A stretch of 64,000 bases of DNA from Streptomyces sp. MRC013 (GCF_023614235.1 NZ_CP094264.1:3224001-3288000), one strand, 5' to 3'; shown: positions 16,411 through 25,601, counted from the stretch's first letter. A program made the numbers and translations. The notes: generated from the sequence alone by a model not told the origin.

Positions 16411-19400
16411 TCACGGCCTCGGCGGCAGGGGCGGGCGGGAGAGGTCCGGGGCGGCCGAGTAGTCCGGGGGACTGGACGGGGGGTTCTTCCTCAGCAGCTC
16501 CAGCGCCAGTTCCACCGCGTCCGCGAGCTGGCGGTGGCGGCCCTCCGCCCAGTCCAGGGGGGTGCGCTCGATCTCGATGTCCGGCTCCACGCCGTGGTTC
16601 TCCACGCCCCACCCGTACGCCTCGAACCACGCCGCGTTCATCGGCACCGTGATCACCGTCCCGTCGCCCAGCCGGTGGCGGCCCGTCATGCCGACCACGC
16701 CGCCCCAGGTGCGCTGCCCGACGACCGGGCCGAGGCCCTGCAGCTTGAACACCGCCGTGATCATGTCGCCGTCCGACGACGTGGCCTCGTCCGCGAGCGC
16801 GACGACCGGGCCGCGCGGCGAGTTCGACGCGTACGACACGGGCTGGGCGTTGCGCGTGAGGTCCCAGCCCAGGATGCGGCGGGTCAGCTTCTCGACGACC
16901 AGTTCGCTGATGTGCCCGCCCGCGTTGCCGCGCACGTCCACGATGAGCGCCGGCCGCGACACCTCCAGCCGCAGGTCCCGGTTGAACTGCGCCCACCCCG
17001 AGCCGCCCATGTCCGGGATGTGCAGGTAGCCGCACCGCCCGTCGCTCAGCTCCCGTACGACCTCGCGGCGCTTGGCCACCCAGTCCTGGTACCGCAGCGG
17101 CCGCTCGTCGATCAGCGGCACCACCGCCACCCGCCGCGGCCGGCCCGCCTCCCCGTCCGCCGGGCCGAAGGTCAGCTCCACCGTGGTCCCGCCCGCCGCC
17201 GCGAGCAGCGGGTACGGCCCGGTCACCGGGTCCACCGGCCGCCCGTCCACGTGCGTGAGGACCGCACCCTCCCGGATGCCCGTGCCGGCCAGCGGGGACC
17301 GCGCCCGGGAGTCGGAGGAGTCGCCCGCCAGGATGCGCCCGACCACCCACCTGCCGTCCCGGCAGACGAGGTTGGCGCCGAGCAGCCCCACCGCCCGCTG
17401 GTAGTGCGGCGGGCCCTCGTTGCGCCGCGCGGGCGTGACGTACGCGTGCGACGTGCCCAGCTCGCCGAGGGTCTCCCGCAGCAGGTCGGCGAACTCGTCC
17501 GGCGACGCCACCCGTTCGACCAGCGGCCGGTACTGGTCCAGCACCCCGTCCCAGTCGATGCCCGCCATGCCGGGCTCCCAGAAGTGGGCGCGCGTGATGC
17601 GGCCCGCCTCGTCGTACGCCTGCCGCCACTCGGCGCCCGGGTCCACCTCGTGCTGGATGCGCCGCGCGTCCACGTACACCGTCGTGTCCAGGTCGCCCGT
17701 CTCGGTCGCCGGGACGGCCCGCAGCTCGCCCTCGTCGACCACGACCAGCCGCGTCCCGTCACCGCTCACCGCGAACCAGTCCAGGTGGGCGACCAGCTCC
17801 GACCTGCGCGCCTTGGTGAGGTTGAAGTGCTCCAGCGTGGGCCGCTCCGAGGGGTCGGACGGGTTGACGAACGTCTCGCCCAGCGCGCCCGAGATCGGCC
17901 ACCGCAGCCACACCAGCCCGCCGCCGCTCACCGGGCGCAGCGACGAGTACTTCGACGCCGCCACCGGGAACGGCGTCACCCGGCTCTCCAGGCCCTCCAC
18001 CTCGACCAGCACGGTCCCGTCGCCCGTCGGCCCGTCCTCGTCCGGGTCCAGTCCCCCCGCCGCCGGGCGCCCCTCCGGGGAGAGCGCGAACGGCGAGGGC
18101 GTCGTGGACGCCAGCGGTACGAGGTAGGGGCGGCAGCCCAGCGGGAACGACAGGTCCCCGGTGTGCACGTCGTACACGGGGTCGAAGCCGCGCCACGACA
18201 GGAACGCCAGGTAGCGGCCGTCCCGGGTGAACACCGGGCTCTCGTCCTCGAAGCGGCCGTTGGTGACGTCGACGACCGTCCGGTCCTTGATGCGGGCCAT
18301 CTTGATCTGCCGCAGCGACCGGCCGATGAACGGGTGCGACCAGGTCAGCCACGCCCCGTCCGGTGAGAACGCCAGGTCGCGCACGGGGCCGTTGTCCGAG
18401 CGGACCAGCTCCGTGACCGGGCCCTCGCCGTCCGGGACGGGTACCGGGCCCCCCGCCTCCGCCGGGTCCTCCGTACCGGTCGCGTCCGCCTCGGCCGGGT
18501 CCTCCGTACCGTCCGCGTCGGCCGGAGCCTTCGCGGCTCCCGCTCCGGCCGGGCCCTGCGCGTCCGCCTCGGCCGGGTCCTTCGTGCCGGCCGCGTCCGC
18601 CTGCGCCGCGTCCGCCTCCGCCGGTCCCGTCAGCCGCCTCAGCCGGCTCCGCGGCGGCGGGGGCCCGGCGCCGTCCGCCTCGTCCACGGCCTCCTCCGAC
18701 ACGTCCAGCAGCAGCAGCCGCCCGTCGTGCGACGCGATGGCGAGCCGCTCCCCGTCCGGGTCGGAGACCATCTCCAGTACGCGGCCCAGCCGGCCGGCGG
18801 CGAGGCGGCGGGGCGGGCGCTGGCCGCTGGCGCGCGGCAGGTAGGCGATCTCGACGGCGTCCTCGCCCTCCGCGTCCGTCACGTACGCGACGCGCCCGCC
18901 GTCCAGCATCTCCGGCAGCCGCACCCGCACCCCCGGCGTGTCGGCGAGCGACCGGGCCGGCCCGTCGCGGTGCGTGAGCCAGTACAGGCTGCCGCGCACG
19001 CAGACGGCGCTGGCCCGGCCGGTCTCGTCGACGGCCACCGCCTGGAGGTGCTGGGCGGCCGGCACCTGGTACGGGCGCCGCCCGGCGCGCGGCCCGCCGA
19101 GCCGTACCGCCAGCTTCCGGGGCCGCGCGTCGGGGGCCAGGTCGTCCACCATCCACAGGTCGCCGGCGCACTGGTAGACCACGCGGTGTCCGTCGGAGGA
19201 GGCGTGCCGGGCGTAGAAGGCGTCGTGGTCGGTGTGGCGCCGCAGGTCGGAGCCGTCGGGCAGGCACGAGTAGAGGTTGCCGACGCCCTCGTGGTCGGAG
19301 AGGAACGCGATCCGGCCGCCCACGAACATCGCGCAGTCCAGGTGGCCGCCGAGGTCGGGCAGCAGCCGTTCGCCGTGGAGCCACAGCCTCCCGGTCGCCC

Positions 19401-19932
19401 CGCCCCGGTACCGCTTCCAGGCGGCCGGCTCGTGCGGCGGCTTCCCGGTCAGCAGCAGCGTGCGGTGCTCCCCGTCGACGTCGGCGACCTGGATGTCGGC
19501 GCACGGCCCCCACGGGAGGCGCCGGCCGGGGCTGCCGTCGACGGAGACCTTGTACGCCCAGGAGAAGTGGGAGAACGGCTGGCCGTGCGACGCGACCGCC
19601 AGGATGTTGCCGTCGGGGTCCCAGCCGCAGACGCGGGTGTCCAGCGACCCCCAGTAGGACAGGCGGCGCGCCGGGCCGCCGTCGACCGGCAGGAGGTGGA
19701 CCTCCGGGTCGAGACTGCGCCAACTCGTGTACGCGATGTGCCGGCCGTCCGGCGAGAAGCGGGGGTGCCCGACCCTCGTCCGGTCGACGGTGAGCCGCCA
19801 GGCGCGGCCGGGGGACCCGCCCCCGGGGACGAGCGGGGCGATCCAGAGGTCGTCCTCGGCCGCGAAGCACAGCAGGTCGTCGTGGACGTGGGGATACCGG
19901 AGGTACGCGCCGTCGCTGCTCACCCCCCCCAT
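16411..19932 (-). CDS. tri: Tricorn protease homologue
   Basis: A 1173-residue tricorn-type serine protease. The N-terminal half is beta-propeller (repeated FSPDGRHIAYTSW, DPDGNILAVASHG, FSPDGAWLTWSHP blades), followed by a C1 domain with LGTSHAYV (catalytic His near residue 827), a PDZ domain (GTGIREGAVLTHVDGRPV) and the catalytic C2 domain with RGNAGGHIS and ATSSDGDMITA (catalytic Ser-Asp near 1052). In Thermoplasma, tricorn trims peptides made by the proteasome, and Streptomyces has a 20S proteasome, so a similar role is likely. The frame continues upstream of 19932, but homology begins at AYLRYPHVHDDLLCF; a GTG at 19923 is an alternative start. An Ala/Asp/Glu-rich insert of about 60 residues (18430-18650) lies between propeller blades and looks like an unstructured linker. 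Confidence 0.93.
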   Translation of the reverse strand: MGGVSSDGAYLRYPHVHDDLLCFAAEDDLWIAPLVPGGGSPGRAWRLTVDRTRVGHPRFSPDGRHIAYTSWRSLDPEVHLLPVDGGPARRLSYWGSLDTRVCGWDPDGNILAVASHGQPFSHFSWAYKVSVDGSPGRRLPWGPCADIQVADVDGEHRTLLLTGKPPHEPAAWKRYRGGATGRLWLHGERLLPDLGGHLDCAMFVGGRIAFLSDHEGVGNLYSCLPDGSDLRRHTDHDAFYARHASSDGHRVVYQCAGDLWMVDDLAPDARPRKLAVRLGGPRAGRRPYQVPAAQHLQAVAVDETGRASAVCVRGSLYWLTHRDGPARSLADTPGVRVRLPEMLDGGRVAYVTDAEGEDAVEIAYLPRASGQRPPRRLAAGRLGRVLEMVSDPDGERLAIASHDGRLLLLDVSEEAVDEADGAGPPPPRSRLRRLTGPAEADAAQADAAGTKDPAEADAQGPAGAGAAKAPADADGTEDPAEADATGTEDPAEAGGPVPVPDGEGPVTELVRSDNGPVRDLAFSPDGAWLTWSHPFIGRSLRQIKMARIKDRTVVDVTNGRFEDESPVFTRDGRYLAFLSWRGFDPVYDVHTGDLSFPLGCRPYLVPLASTTPSPFALSPEGRPAAGGLDPDEDGPTGDGTVLVEVEGLESRVTPFPVAASKYSSLRPVSGGGLVWLRWPISGALGETFVNPSDPSERPTLEHFNLTKARRSELVAHLDWFAVSGDGTRLVVVDEGELRAVPATETGDLDTTVYVDARRIQHEVDPGAEWRQAYDEAGRITRAHFWEPGMAGIDWDGVLDQYRPLVERVASPDEFADLLRETLGELGTSHAYVTPARRNEGPPHYQRAVGLLGANLVCRDGRWVVGRILAGDSSDSRARSPLAGTGIREGAVLTHVDGRPVDPVTGPYPLLAAAGGTTVELTFGPADGEAGRPRRVAVVPLIDERPLRYQDWVAKRREVVRELSDGRCGYLHIPDMGGSGWAQFNRDLRLEVSRPALIVDVRGNAGGHISELVVEKLTRRILGWDLTRNAQPVSYASNSPRGPVVALADEATSSDGDMITAVFKLQGLGPVVGQRTWGGVVGMTGRHRLGDGTVITVPMNAAWFEAYGWGVENHGVEPDIEIERTPLDWAEGRHRQLADAVELALELLRKNPPSSPPDYSAAPDLSRPPLPPRP

Positions 19933-20048
19933 GCTTTCCGCGCGGCCGGGGGGTGGCAACTCGACCGGCGTACGGTCACGCGTCCGTGACGCAGCCCACG
20001 TGCGGAACGGTCCGGTCCGGCCGACGGGCTGTCCTAGGCTTGAGGTGT

Positions 20049-20063
20049 ACGAAACCGTTTCGT
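20049..20063. promoter_or_regulatory. Perfect palindrome, candidate TetR operator
   Basis: ACGAAAC-C-GTTTCGT is a perfect 7-1-7 palindrome ending 4 bp before the TetR start codon. Its position implies autoregulation of the TetR gene. No second copy was spotted before the MMPL gene, so co-transcription of the two genes would be needed for joint control. Confidence 0.65.
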
Positions 20064-20067
20064 TCGG

Positions 20068-20655
20068 ATGGATGCGCCCGTGGCCCGCAGCAGACTCACC
20101 CCGGAACGCGAGTCGGAGCTGTACGAGACCGTCATCGACCTCCTCGGCGAGGTCGGCTACGACGGGCTCACCATGGACGCCATCGCCGCCCGCACGCGCT
20201 CCAGCAAGGCCACCCTCTACCGCCAGTGGGGGAGCAAGCCGCAGCTGGTCGCCCAGTCGCTGCGGCACCACAGGCCCGTGGAGCTCGCGGAGATCGACAC
20301 CGGGTCGCTCCGGGGCGACCTCCACGAGATGGTCGGGCGCTCCGACGACTGCCGTCTGGCGAAGGACTCCGCGATGGTGCGGGGCCTCGCCCACGCCGTC
20401 GGCGGGAACCCCGAACTCCACCGGGCGCTGCGCGAGCTGCTGGTCGAACCCGAGGTGACCGGGCTCGACCGGATCCTGCGCCGCGCGGTGGAACGGGGCG
20501 AGGTCTCCGCCGGCAACCCGGCGCTCGACCTGGTCCCGCACCTGATGATCGCCGTCTTCGTCTCCCGCTCCCTCATCGAGGAACGGCCGGTCGACCAGGC
20601 GTACCTCGCCACCTACGTGGACGCCGTCGTGCTCCCCGCACTCGGCGCCCCCTGA
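20068..20655 (+). CDS. TetR family regulator of the MMPL exporter
   Basis: A 195-residue TetR regulator: HTH YDGLTMDAIAARTRSSKATLY at residues 33-53, then QWGSKPQLV, and a TetR C-terminal domain with VVLPALG at the end. The palindrome 4 bp before the start and the MMPL gene 169 bp downstream make it the likely local repressor of both. A GTG at 20080 is an alternative start that would leave more room for a ribosome site. Confidence 0.9.
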   Translation: MDAPVARSRLTPERESELYETVIDLLGEVGYDGLTMDAIAARTRSSKATLYRQWGSKPQLVAQSLRHHRPVELAEIDTGSLRGDLHEMVGRSDDCRLAKDSAMVRGLAHAVGGNPELHRALRELLVEPEVTGLDRILRRAVERGEVSAGNPALDLVPHLMIAVFVSRSLIEERPVDQAYLATYVDAVVLPALGAP

Positions 20656-20824
20656 CCCGTCCGCCCCGGCGGGGGCGGACCGCTCCGGGCCGACGGCCCC
20701 CGGCACTCCCCGGCCGGGACCGCGCCGCCGCCCGGGGCCGCACCACCTGACACGTACCGCTCACGCTGTCGGGCCGGCTCCCCAACGTCCTGTCCCGTCC
20801 CACTCACCTCGGGAGTACGCCCCA

Positions 20825-23044
20825 GTGGCCACGTTCCTCTACAGACTCGGCCGGTTCGCCTTCCGGCGCCGCCACCTCGTGACCCTCCTGTGGGTCGCGC
20901 TGCTGGCGCTCGCCGGGGCGGGCGCCGCGTCCGCGCCGGCACCCACCTCCGGTTCCTTCTCGATGCCCGGCACGGAGGCCCAGCGGGCCTTCGACCTGCT
21001 GGAGAAACGATTCCCCGGAGGCGGTGCCGACGGCGCCACCGCCCGGGTCGTCTTCAAGGCGCCCGACGGGCGGAAGATGACCGACCCGGCGAACAAGGCC
21101 CGCGTCGACAAGGCCGTCGCGGACCTCCGCACCGGTTCGGACCAGGTCGTCAGCGTCACCGACCCGTACACCTCGCGGGCCGTCTCGCGCGACGGCACCA
21201 CCGCGTACGTCCACGTCGCGTACGAGGCCAACGGCATGGAGCTGACCGACGCCACGCGCGAGGCGCTGACGGAGGCCGGCACCGAGGCGCGCGAGGGCGG
21301 TCTGACCGTCGAGATCGGCGGCGACGCCCTCCAGGCGATGCCCGAGACCGGAACGGGCGAGGTCGTCGGCGTGGTCGTCGCCGGCATCGTCCTCGTCGTC
21401 ACCTTCGGCTCGCTCGTCGCGGCCGGCCTGCCGCTGCTCACCGCGCTCATCGGCGTGGGCATCGGCGCCTCGTCGATCACCGCCCTCGCGAGCGCCCTGG
21501 ACCTCGGCTCCACCACGGGCATCCTCGCCACGATGATCGGCCTCGCCGTCGGCATCGACTACGCCCTGTTCATCGTCTCCCGCCACCGCGCCGAACTGGC
21601 CGAGGGCCACGACCCGGAGGAGGCCGCCGGCCGCGCGGTCGGCACGGCCGGCTCGGCGGTCGTCTTCGCGGGCCTGACCGTCGTCATCGCCCTGGTCGGC
21701 CTCGCCGTCGTCGACATCCCGATGCTGACGAAGATGGGCGTCGCCGCCGCCGGCACGGTCGCCATCGCCGTACTGATCGCCCTCACCCTCATACCGGCGC
21801 TGCTCGGTTACGCGGGTAGGCGCATCCTCGGCCGGAAGGCCCGCGAGGCGCTCGTCGGCGGCGGGGCCGCGACCGCCGTCCCGGACGCCCCCGGCGAGGG
21901 GTCGCCCGCCGGCGCCGGAACCCGCTGGGCCCGCTTCGTCCTGCGCCGCCCCGTGGCCGTCCTGCTCGTCGGCGTCGTCGGCCTCGGCGCGCTCGCCGTC
22001 CCGGCCGCCTCCCTGGAGACGGGCCTGCCCGACGACGGCGCCCAGCCGACCTCCACCACCCAGCGCCGCGCGTACGACCTGCTGTCCGAGGGCTTCGGCC
22101 CCGGTTTCAACGGCCCGCTGATGGTCGTCGTGGACGGCGACGGGAAGGCCGCCGCCCGGACCGCCGACGCGATCAGGGGCCTCGACGGCGTCGCCGCCGT
22201 CACCCCGCCCACCCCGAACAAGGCCGGCGACACGGCCATGCTCACCGTCGTGCCGAAGGACCGCCCGTCGTCCACGGCCACCGAGGACCTCGTCCGCGAC
22301 ATCCGCGACACGACCGGTGACGACGTCCTCGTCACCGGCCAGACCGCGATGAACATCGACTTCTCGCAGAAGATGAACGACGCCCTGCCGCCCTACCTGG
22401 CGCTCGTCGTCGGCCTCGCTTTCCTGCTGCTGACGGTCGTCTTCCGGTCCGTGCTCGTGCCGCTCAAGGCCGCCCTCGGCTTCCTGCTGTCGGTGGTCGC
22501 CGCCCTCGGTGCGGTCGTCGCCGTCTTCCAGTGGGGCTGGCTCGGTTCGGTCTTCGGCGTCGAGCAGACCGGCCCGATCATGAGCATGATGCCGATCTTC
22601 ATGGTGGGCGTCGTCTTCGGCCTCGCCATGGACTACGAGGTCTTCCTCGTCACCCGGATGCGCGAGGCGTACGTCCACGGCGAGCGGCCCGGCGAGGCCG
22701 TCGTCACCGGCTTCCGCCACGGTGCCCGCGTCGTCACCGCCGCCGCCGTCATCATGATCGCCGTCTTCGCGGGCTTCATCGGGTCCAGCGAGCAGATGGT
22801 GAAGATGATCGGCTTCGGTCTCGCCGCGGCCGTCCTGTTCGACGCCTTCGTGGTGCGCATGGCGATCGTCCCGGCCGTCCTGGCCCTGCTCGGCCACCGG
22901 GCGTGGTGGCTGCCGCGCTGGCTGGACCGCGTCCTGCCCGACGTCGACGTCGAGGGCGAGCGCCTGCGCAAGGAGCTCACCGGCGGTTCCGCCGGACCCG
23001 GCGACCCGGACGCCGACCGGGAGCAGCGCCTCGTGCGGACCTGA
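20825..23044 (+). CDS. MMPL family RND transporter
   Basis: A 739-residue MMPL/RND membrane protein with two repeats, each of a large extracytoplasmic loop followed by a transmembrane bundle, about 12 helices in all. The proton-relay motif GxxxDY appears twice: GLAVGIDYALFIVSRH and GLAMDYEVFLVTRMREAY. Such proteins export lipids, siderophores or drugs using the proton gradient. The GTG start has GGGAG upstream. Its TetR neighbour suggests induction by a hydrophobic small molecule. Confidence 0.92.
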   Translation: MATFLYRLGRFAFRRRHLVTLLWVALLALAGAGAASAPAPTSGSFSMPGTEAQRAFDLLEKRFPGGGADGATARVVFKAPDGRKMTDPANKARVDKAVADLRTGSDQVVSVTDPYTSRAVSRDGTTAYVHVAYEANGMELTDATREALTEAGTEAREGGLTVEIGGDALQAMPETGTGEVVGVVVAGIVLVVTFGSLVAAGLPLLTALIGVGIGASSITALASALDLGSTTGILATMIGLAVGIDYALFIVSRHRAELAEGHDPEEAAGRAVGTAGSAVVFAGLTVVIALVGLAVVDIPMLTKMGVAAAGTVAIAVLIALTLIPALLGYAGRRILGRKAREALVGGGAATAVPDAPGEGSPAGAGTRWARFVLRRPVAVLLVGVVGLGALAVPAASLETGLPDDGAQPTSTTQRRAYDLLSEGFGPGFNGPLMVVVDGDGKAAARTADAIRGLDGVAAVTPPTPNKAGDTAMLTVVPKDRPSSTATEDLVRDIRDTTGDDVLVTGQTAMNIDFSQKMNDALPPYLALVVGLAFLLLTVVFRSVLVPLKAALGFLLSVVAALGAVVAVFQWGWLGSVFGVEQTGPIMSMMPIFMVGVVFGLAMDYEVFLVTRMREAYVHGERPGEAVVTGFRHGARVVTAAAVIMIAVFAGFIGSSEQMVKMIGFGLAAAVLFDAFVVRMAIVPAVLALLGHRAWWLPRWLDRVLPDVDVEGERLRKELTGGSAGPGDPDADREQRLVRT

Positions 23045-23053
23045 CGCCGCCTT

Positions 23054-23129
23054 CGGGGCGGGGCCGTCCCCGGGCCCCCGCGCCGCCGCCCGTGCGGCGT
23101 CGGCGCGCGGTCCGGGCGGCCCCGCCCCG
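23054..23129. terminator. Bipartite hairpin between convergent genes
   Basis: A 13-bp outer stem (23054-23066 with 23117-23129) encloses a second GC-rich hairpin (CGCGCCG ... CGGCGCG). It lies 10 bp after the MMPL stop and 79 bp from the end of the leftward ssgE-like gene, so it can terminate both. Confidence 0.65.
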
Positions 23130-23207
23130 CCGTATCCCGCGTCCCCGCCCCGCCGCCGAGCCGGGCGCGCGCCGTCACCGGCCCGGTCGGCCCAGCGGCC
23201 GGTCCGG

Positions 23208-23600
23208 TCAGCGCACGACCGGCTCGGCGGCGGCGTACGTGCGCCGCAGGAAGGCGTGCAGCGCCGAGGAGTCGAACTGCATGACGACGGCCGTGCCGTG
23301 CGGGGAGTGGAACTCGACCACCGTCTGCACCCTCCCGCACGGCCACACCTCCACGTCCCCGCCGTGCGCGGGGGCCCGCAGCCCCTTCTCCAGGACCGCG
23401 CGCGGGAAGGTCCAGCTCCCGACGGGCAGCACGAACCGCACGCATCCCGGCTCGACGTCCGGCCCGTAGCGCAGCGCCACCGGCACGGGCCGCGACAGCG
23501 GCCCGTCGGACACGACGATGGCGCGCGCCCGCACCCGCACGAGCGGTGCGGAGGGCCCCCGGCCGGCCCGGCCTCCTCGGGGTGTGTGTCGGCGGGGCAC
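23208..23600 (-). CDS. ssgE: SsgA-like sporulation protein (probably SsgE)
   Basis: A SsgA-like protein (SALP) of about 130 residues, a family restricted to sporulating actinobacteria that controls septation and spore-wall remodelling. Family landmarks are visible: RARAIVVSDGPLSRPVPVAL, WTFPRAVLEKGL, GGDVEVWPCG, VEFHSPHGTAVV and FLRRTYAA. I assign SsgE from its position next to the cobalt/nickel transporter and penicillin-binding genes, as I recall for S. coelicolor ssgE; sequence alone does not separate the paralogues. The GTG at 23600 has GGGAGGAG 8 bp upstream; 23618 is also open. An ATG at 23602 with a better-spaced ribosome site lies in another frame, so the exact N-terminus is uncertain. 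Confidence 0.8.
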   Translation of the reverse strand: MPRRHTPRGGRAGRGPSAPLVRVRARAIVVSDGPLSRPVPVALRYGPDVEPGCVRFVLPVGSWTFPRAVLEKGLRAPAHGGDVEVWPCGRVQTVVEFHSPHGTAVVMQFDSSALHAFLRRTYAAAEPVVR

Positions 23601-23709
23601 ATCGCGGACTCCTCCCACTCGCCGTCGCCTGTCGGACCCGGGTACCCCTCCGCGACGCGTCCATCCCCGGTGGGGTGGCCCGGGGTGGCTTTCCGCGCCG
23701 TCGCCGCTC

Positions 23710-23726
23710 TTGCAAGGAGTTCGCAG
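23710..23726. promoter_or_regulatory. Candidate Nur (nickel uptake regulator) box
   Basis: TTGCAA-GGAGT-TCGCAG matches the Nur consensus TTGCAA-N5-TTGCAA described for Streptomyces with a perfect left half and 4 of 6 bases in the right half. It lies 57 bp before the start of cbiM, a sensible place for nickel-dependent repression. Confidence 0.55.
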
Positions 23727-23782
23727 CTGCCGCCATCATCGGACGGCCGGATACCGTCGCTACGTCCGAAAGCGGTCCCTCC

Positions 23783-24838
23783 ATGCATGTACCCGACGGA
23801 TTCATCAACGCGCCCGTGTCCGCGGCCGCCGGCCTCGTCGCCGTGGGCGCCGTCGCGGCGGGCCTGCGCGGCGCGCGCCGCGAACTGGGGGAGGAGCGGA
23901 CCGCGCCGCTGGCGGGCCTCGTCGCCGCGTTCGTCTTCGCCGTCCAGATGCTGAACTTCCCGGTGGCCGCCGGCACCAGCGGCCATCTCCTGGGCGGCGC
24001 GCTCGCCGCGATACTCGTCGGCCCGTGGACCGGCCTGCTGTGCATCGCGGTCGTCCTGCTGATGCAGGGCCTGCTCTTCGCGGACGGCGGGCTCACCGCG
24101 CTCGGCGTCAACGTCACGGTCATGGGCGGCGTCACGGTCCTCACCGCCTACGGCCTGTTCCGCCCCCTGGTGAAGGCGCTGCCGCGCACCCGCCGCTCGG
24201 TGACGGCCGCCACGTTCGCGGCGGCGTTCGTCTCCGTACCGGCGTCGGCGGCGGCGTTCACGCTGATCCACGCGGTCGGCGGCACCACCGACGTGCCCGT
24301 CGGGCGGGTCCTCGCCGCCATGCTCGGCGTGCACGCGCTGATCGGCGTCGGCGAGGCCCTCATCACGGCGGCGACGGTCGGCGCGGTCCTCGCCGTCCGC
24401 CCCGACCTCGTGTACGGCGCGCGCGGCCTGTCCGCGCCGCTGAAGCTCCGGGTCGGCGGCGAACCGGTCGACGCCGCGCCCGCCCCGCGCCCCGCCCCGG
24501 CCGCCGCCGGCACGCGCCGGGTGTGGGCCGCGGGCCTCGCCGCGTCGGTCCTCCTGGCCGGGTTCGTCTCCTTCTACGCCTCCGCGAGCCCCGACGGCCT
24601 GGAGAAGGTCGCCGCCGACCACGGCATCGACCGGGAGGTCCGGGAGCACGCCGCGGCGGACTCCCCGCTCGCCGACTACGGCGTGAGGGACCTCGACGAC
24701 GCCCGCCTGTCCGGGGGGCTGGCGGGCACCATCGGCGTCGGCGCGACGCTCGCCCTCGGCACGGGCGTGTTCTGGGCGGCACGCCAGCGCCGCGCGCCCG
24801 CCGCGACCCGGGCCGCCCACCCGGCGGAAACCGCCTGA
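23783..24838 (+). CDS. cbiM: Ni/Co ECF transporter substrate-binding subunit, CbiMN fusion
   Basis: Membrane S-component of an energy-coupling factor transporter for cobalt or nickel, 351 residues. It starts MHVPDGFI, the CbiM/NikM N-terminus whose His2 and free amino group bind the metal, which fixes the start at 23783. Residues 1-230 form the multi-helix CbiM domain (GTSGHLLGGALAAI, ADGGLTALGVNV). After a Pro/Ala linker, residues 255-345 carry the CbiN/PDGLE-type domain (ASPDGLEKVA) with two further helices. It is followed by cbiQ after 1 bp and then cbiO. A nickel role is favoured by the candidate Nur box; no cobalamin riboswitch is evident in the short leader. Confidence 0.92.
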   Translation: MHVPDGFINAPVSAAAGLVAVGAVAAGLRGARRELGEERTAPLAGLVAAFVFAVQMLNFPVAAGTSGHLLGGALAAILVGPWTGLLCIAVVLLMQGLLFADGGLTALGVNVTVMGGVTVLTAYGLFRPLVKALPRTRRSVTAATFAAAFVSVPASAAAFTLIHAVGGTTDVPVGRVLAAMLGVHALIGVGEALITAATVGAVLAVRPDLVYGARGLSAPLKLRVGGEPVDAAPAPRPAPAAAGTRRVWAAGLAASVLLAGFVSFYASASPDGLEKVAADHGIDREVREHAAADSPLADYGVRDLDDARLSGGLAGTIGVGATLALGTGVFWAARQRRAPAATRAAHPAETA

Positions 24839-24839
24839 C

Positions 24840-25601
24840 GTGGGCGCCGGCCACGCCCACAGGCTCTACCGGCACGCCCACTCGCCCGTCCACGCCCTGC
24901 CCGCGCACACCAAGATCGTCGCCGTCCTCGGCTTCGTCCTCGTCGTCGCGTCCACGCCCCGCGAGGCGGTGTGGGCCTTCGGCGCCTACGCGCTGCTGCT
25001 CGCGGCGGTGGCCCGGGCGGCCCGGGTACCGGCCGGGTACCTGCTGAAGCGGCTCGCGATCGAGATCCCGTTCGTCGCCTTCGCGTTCCTGATGCCGTTC
25101 GTCGTACCGGGCGGGACGGTCGCCGTCCTCGGGGTCGACGTCTCCGTCCCGGGCCTGTGGGACGCGTGGAACGTGCTGGCCAAGGGCACGCTCGGGGTCG
25201 CCGCGTCCGTGCTGCTCGCGGCGGTGACGGAGCTGCGGGAGCTGCTGCTGGGCCTGCAGCGGCTGAGGCTGCCCCCGACACTCGTCCAGATCGCCGCCTT
25301 CATGGTCCGGTAAGGGGACGTGATCACCGACGAGATGCGCCGCATGTCCGTCGCCCGCCGCTCGCGCGGCTTCGAGGCGCGGGGCGTCCGCCACTGGGGC
25401 GTCCTGGCCAGGTCGGCGGGCGCCCTGTTCATCCGCGCGTACGAACGCGGCGAGCGCGTCCACCTGGCGATGGTGAGCCGCGGCTACACCGGCACCGTGC
25501 CCGTGGTCGACGAGGTCACGGCGACGGGCGCGCAGTGGCGCAGGGCCACGGCCCTCCCGCTGACGGCGCTCGCCGTGTGTCTGCTGGGATGGGCGCTATG
25601 A
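24840..25601 (+). pseudogene. cbiQ: Ni/Co ECF transporter permease CbiQ, interrupted by TAA
   Basis: T-component of the ECF transporter, which couples the S-component to the ATPase. The frame from GTG 24840 gives 157 residues (HSPVHALPAHTKIV ... TLVQIAAFMVR), meets TAA at 25311-25313, and then continues in the same frame as GDVITDEMRRMSVARRSRGF ... RGYTGTVPVVDEV to 25601. The second part holds the conserved Ala-Arg-Gly coupling motifs of CbiQ. A single change, TAC to TAA (Tyr to stop), explains it. A GTG at 25320 could in principle start a separate C-terminal polypeptide. TAA is a rare stop codon at this G+C content. The final TGA overlaps the cbiO start, as expected for an intact operon. Confidence 0.88.

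Noticed and set aside
23619..23782. Cobalamin or NiCo riboswitch in the cbiM leader
   Set aside because: The leader is short and lacks a recognisable B12 box or the purine-rich repeated stems of NiCo riboswitches; the Nur-like site explains it better.
20804..24820. Very long minus-strand open frame (over 1300 codons) opposite the MMPL and cbiM genes
   Set aside because: It is the antisense shadow of high-GC genes: Asp/Arg/Gly/Ala-rich, no domains, while the plus-strand frames encode clear MMPL and CbiM proteins.
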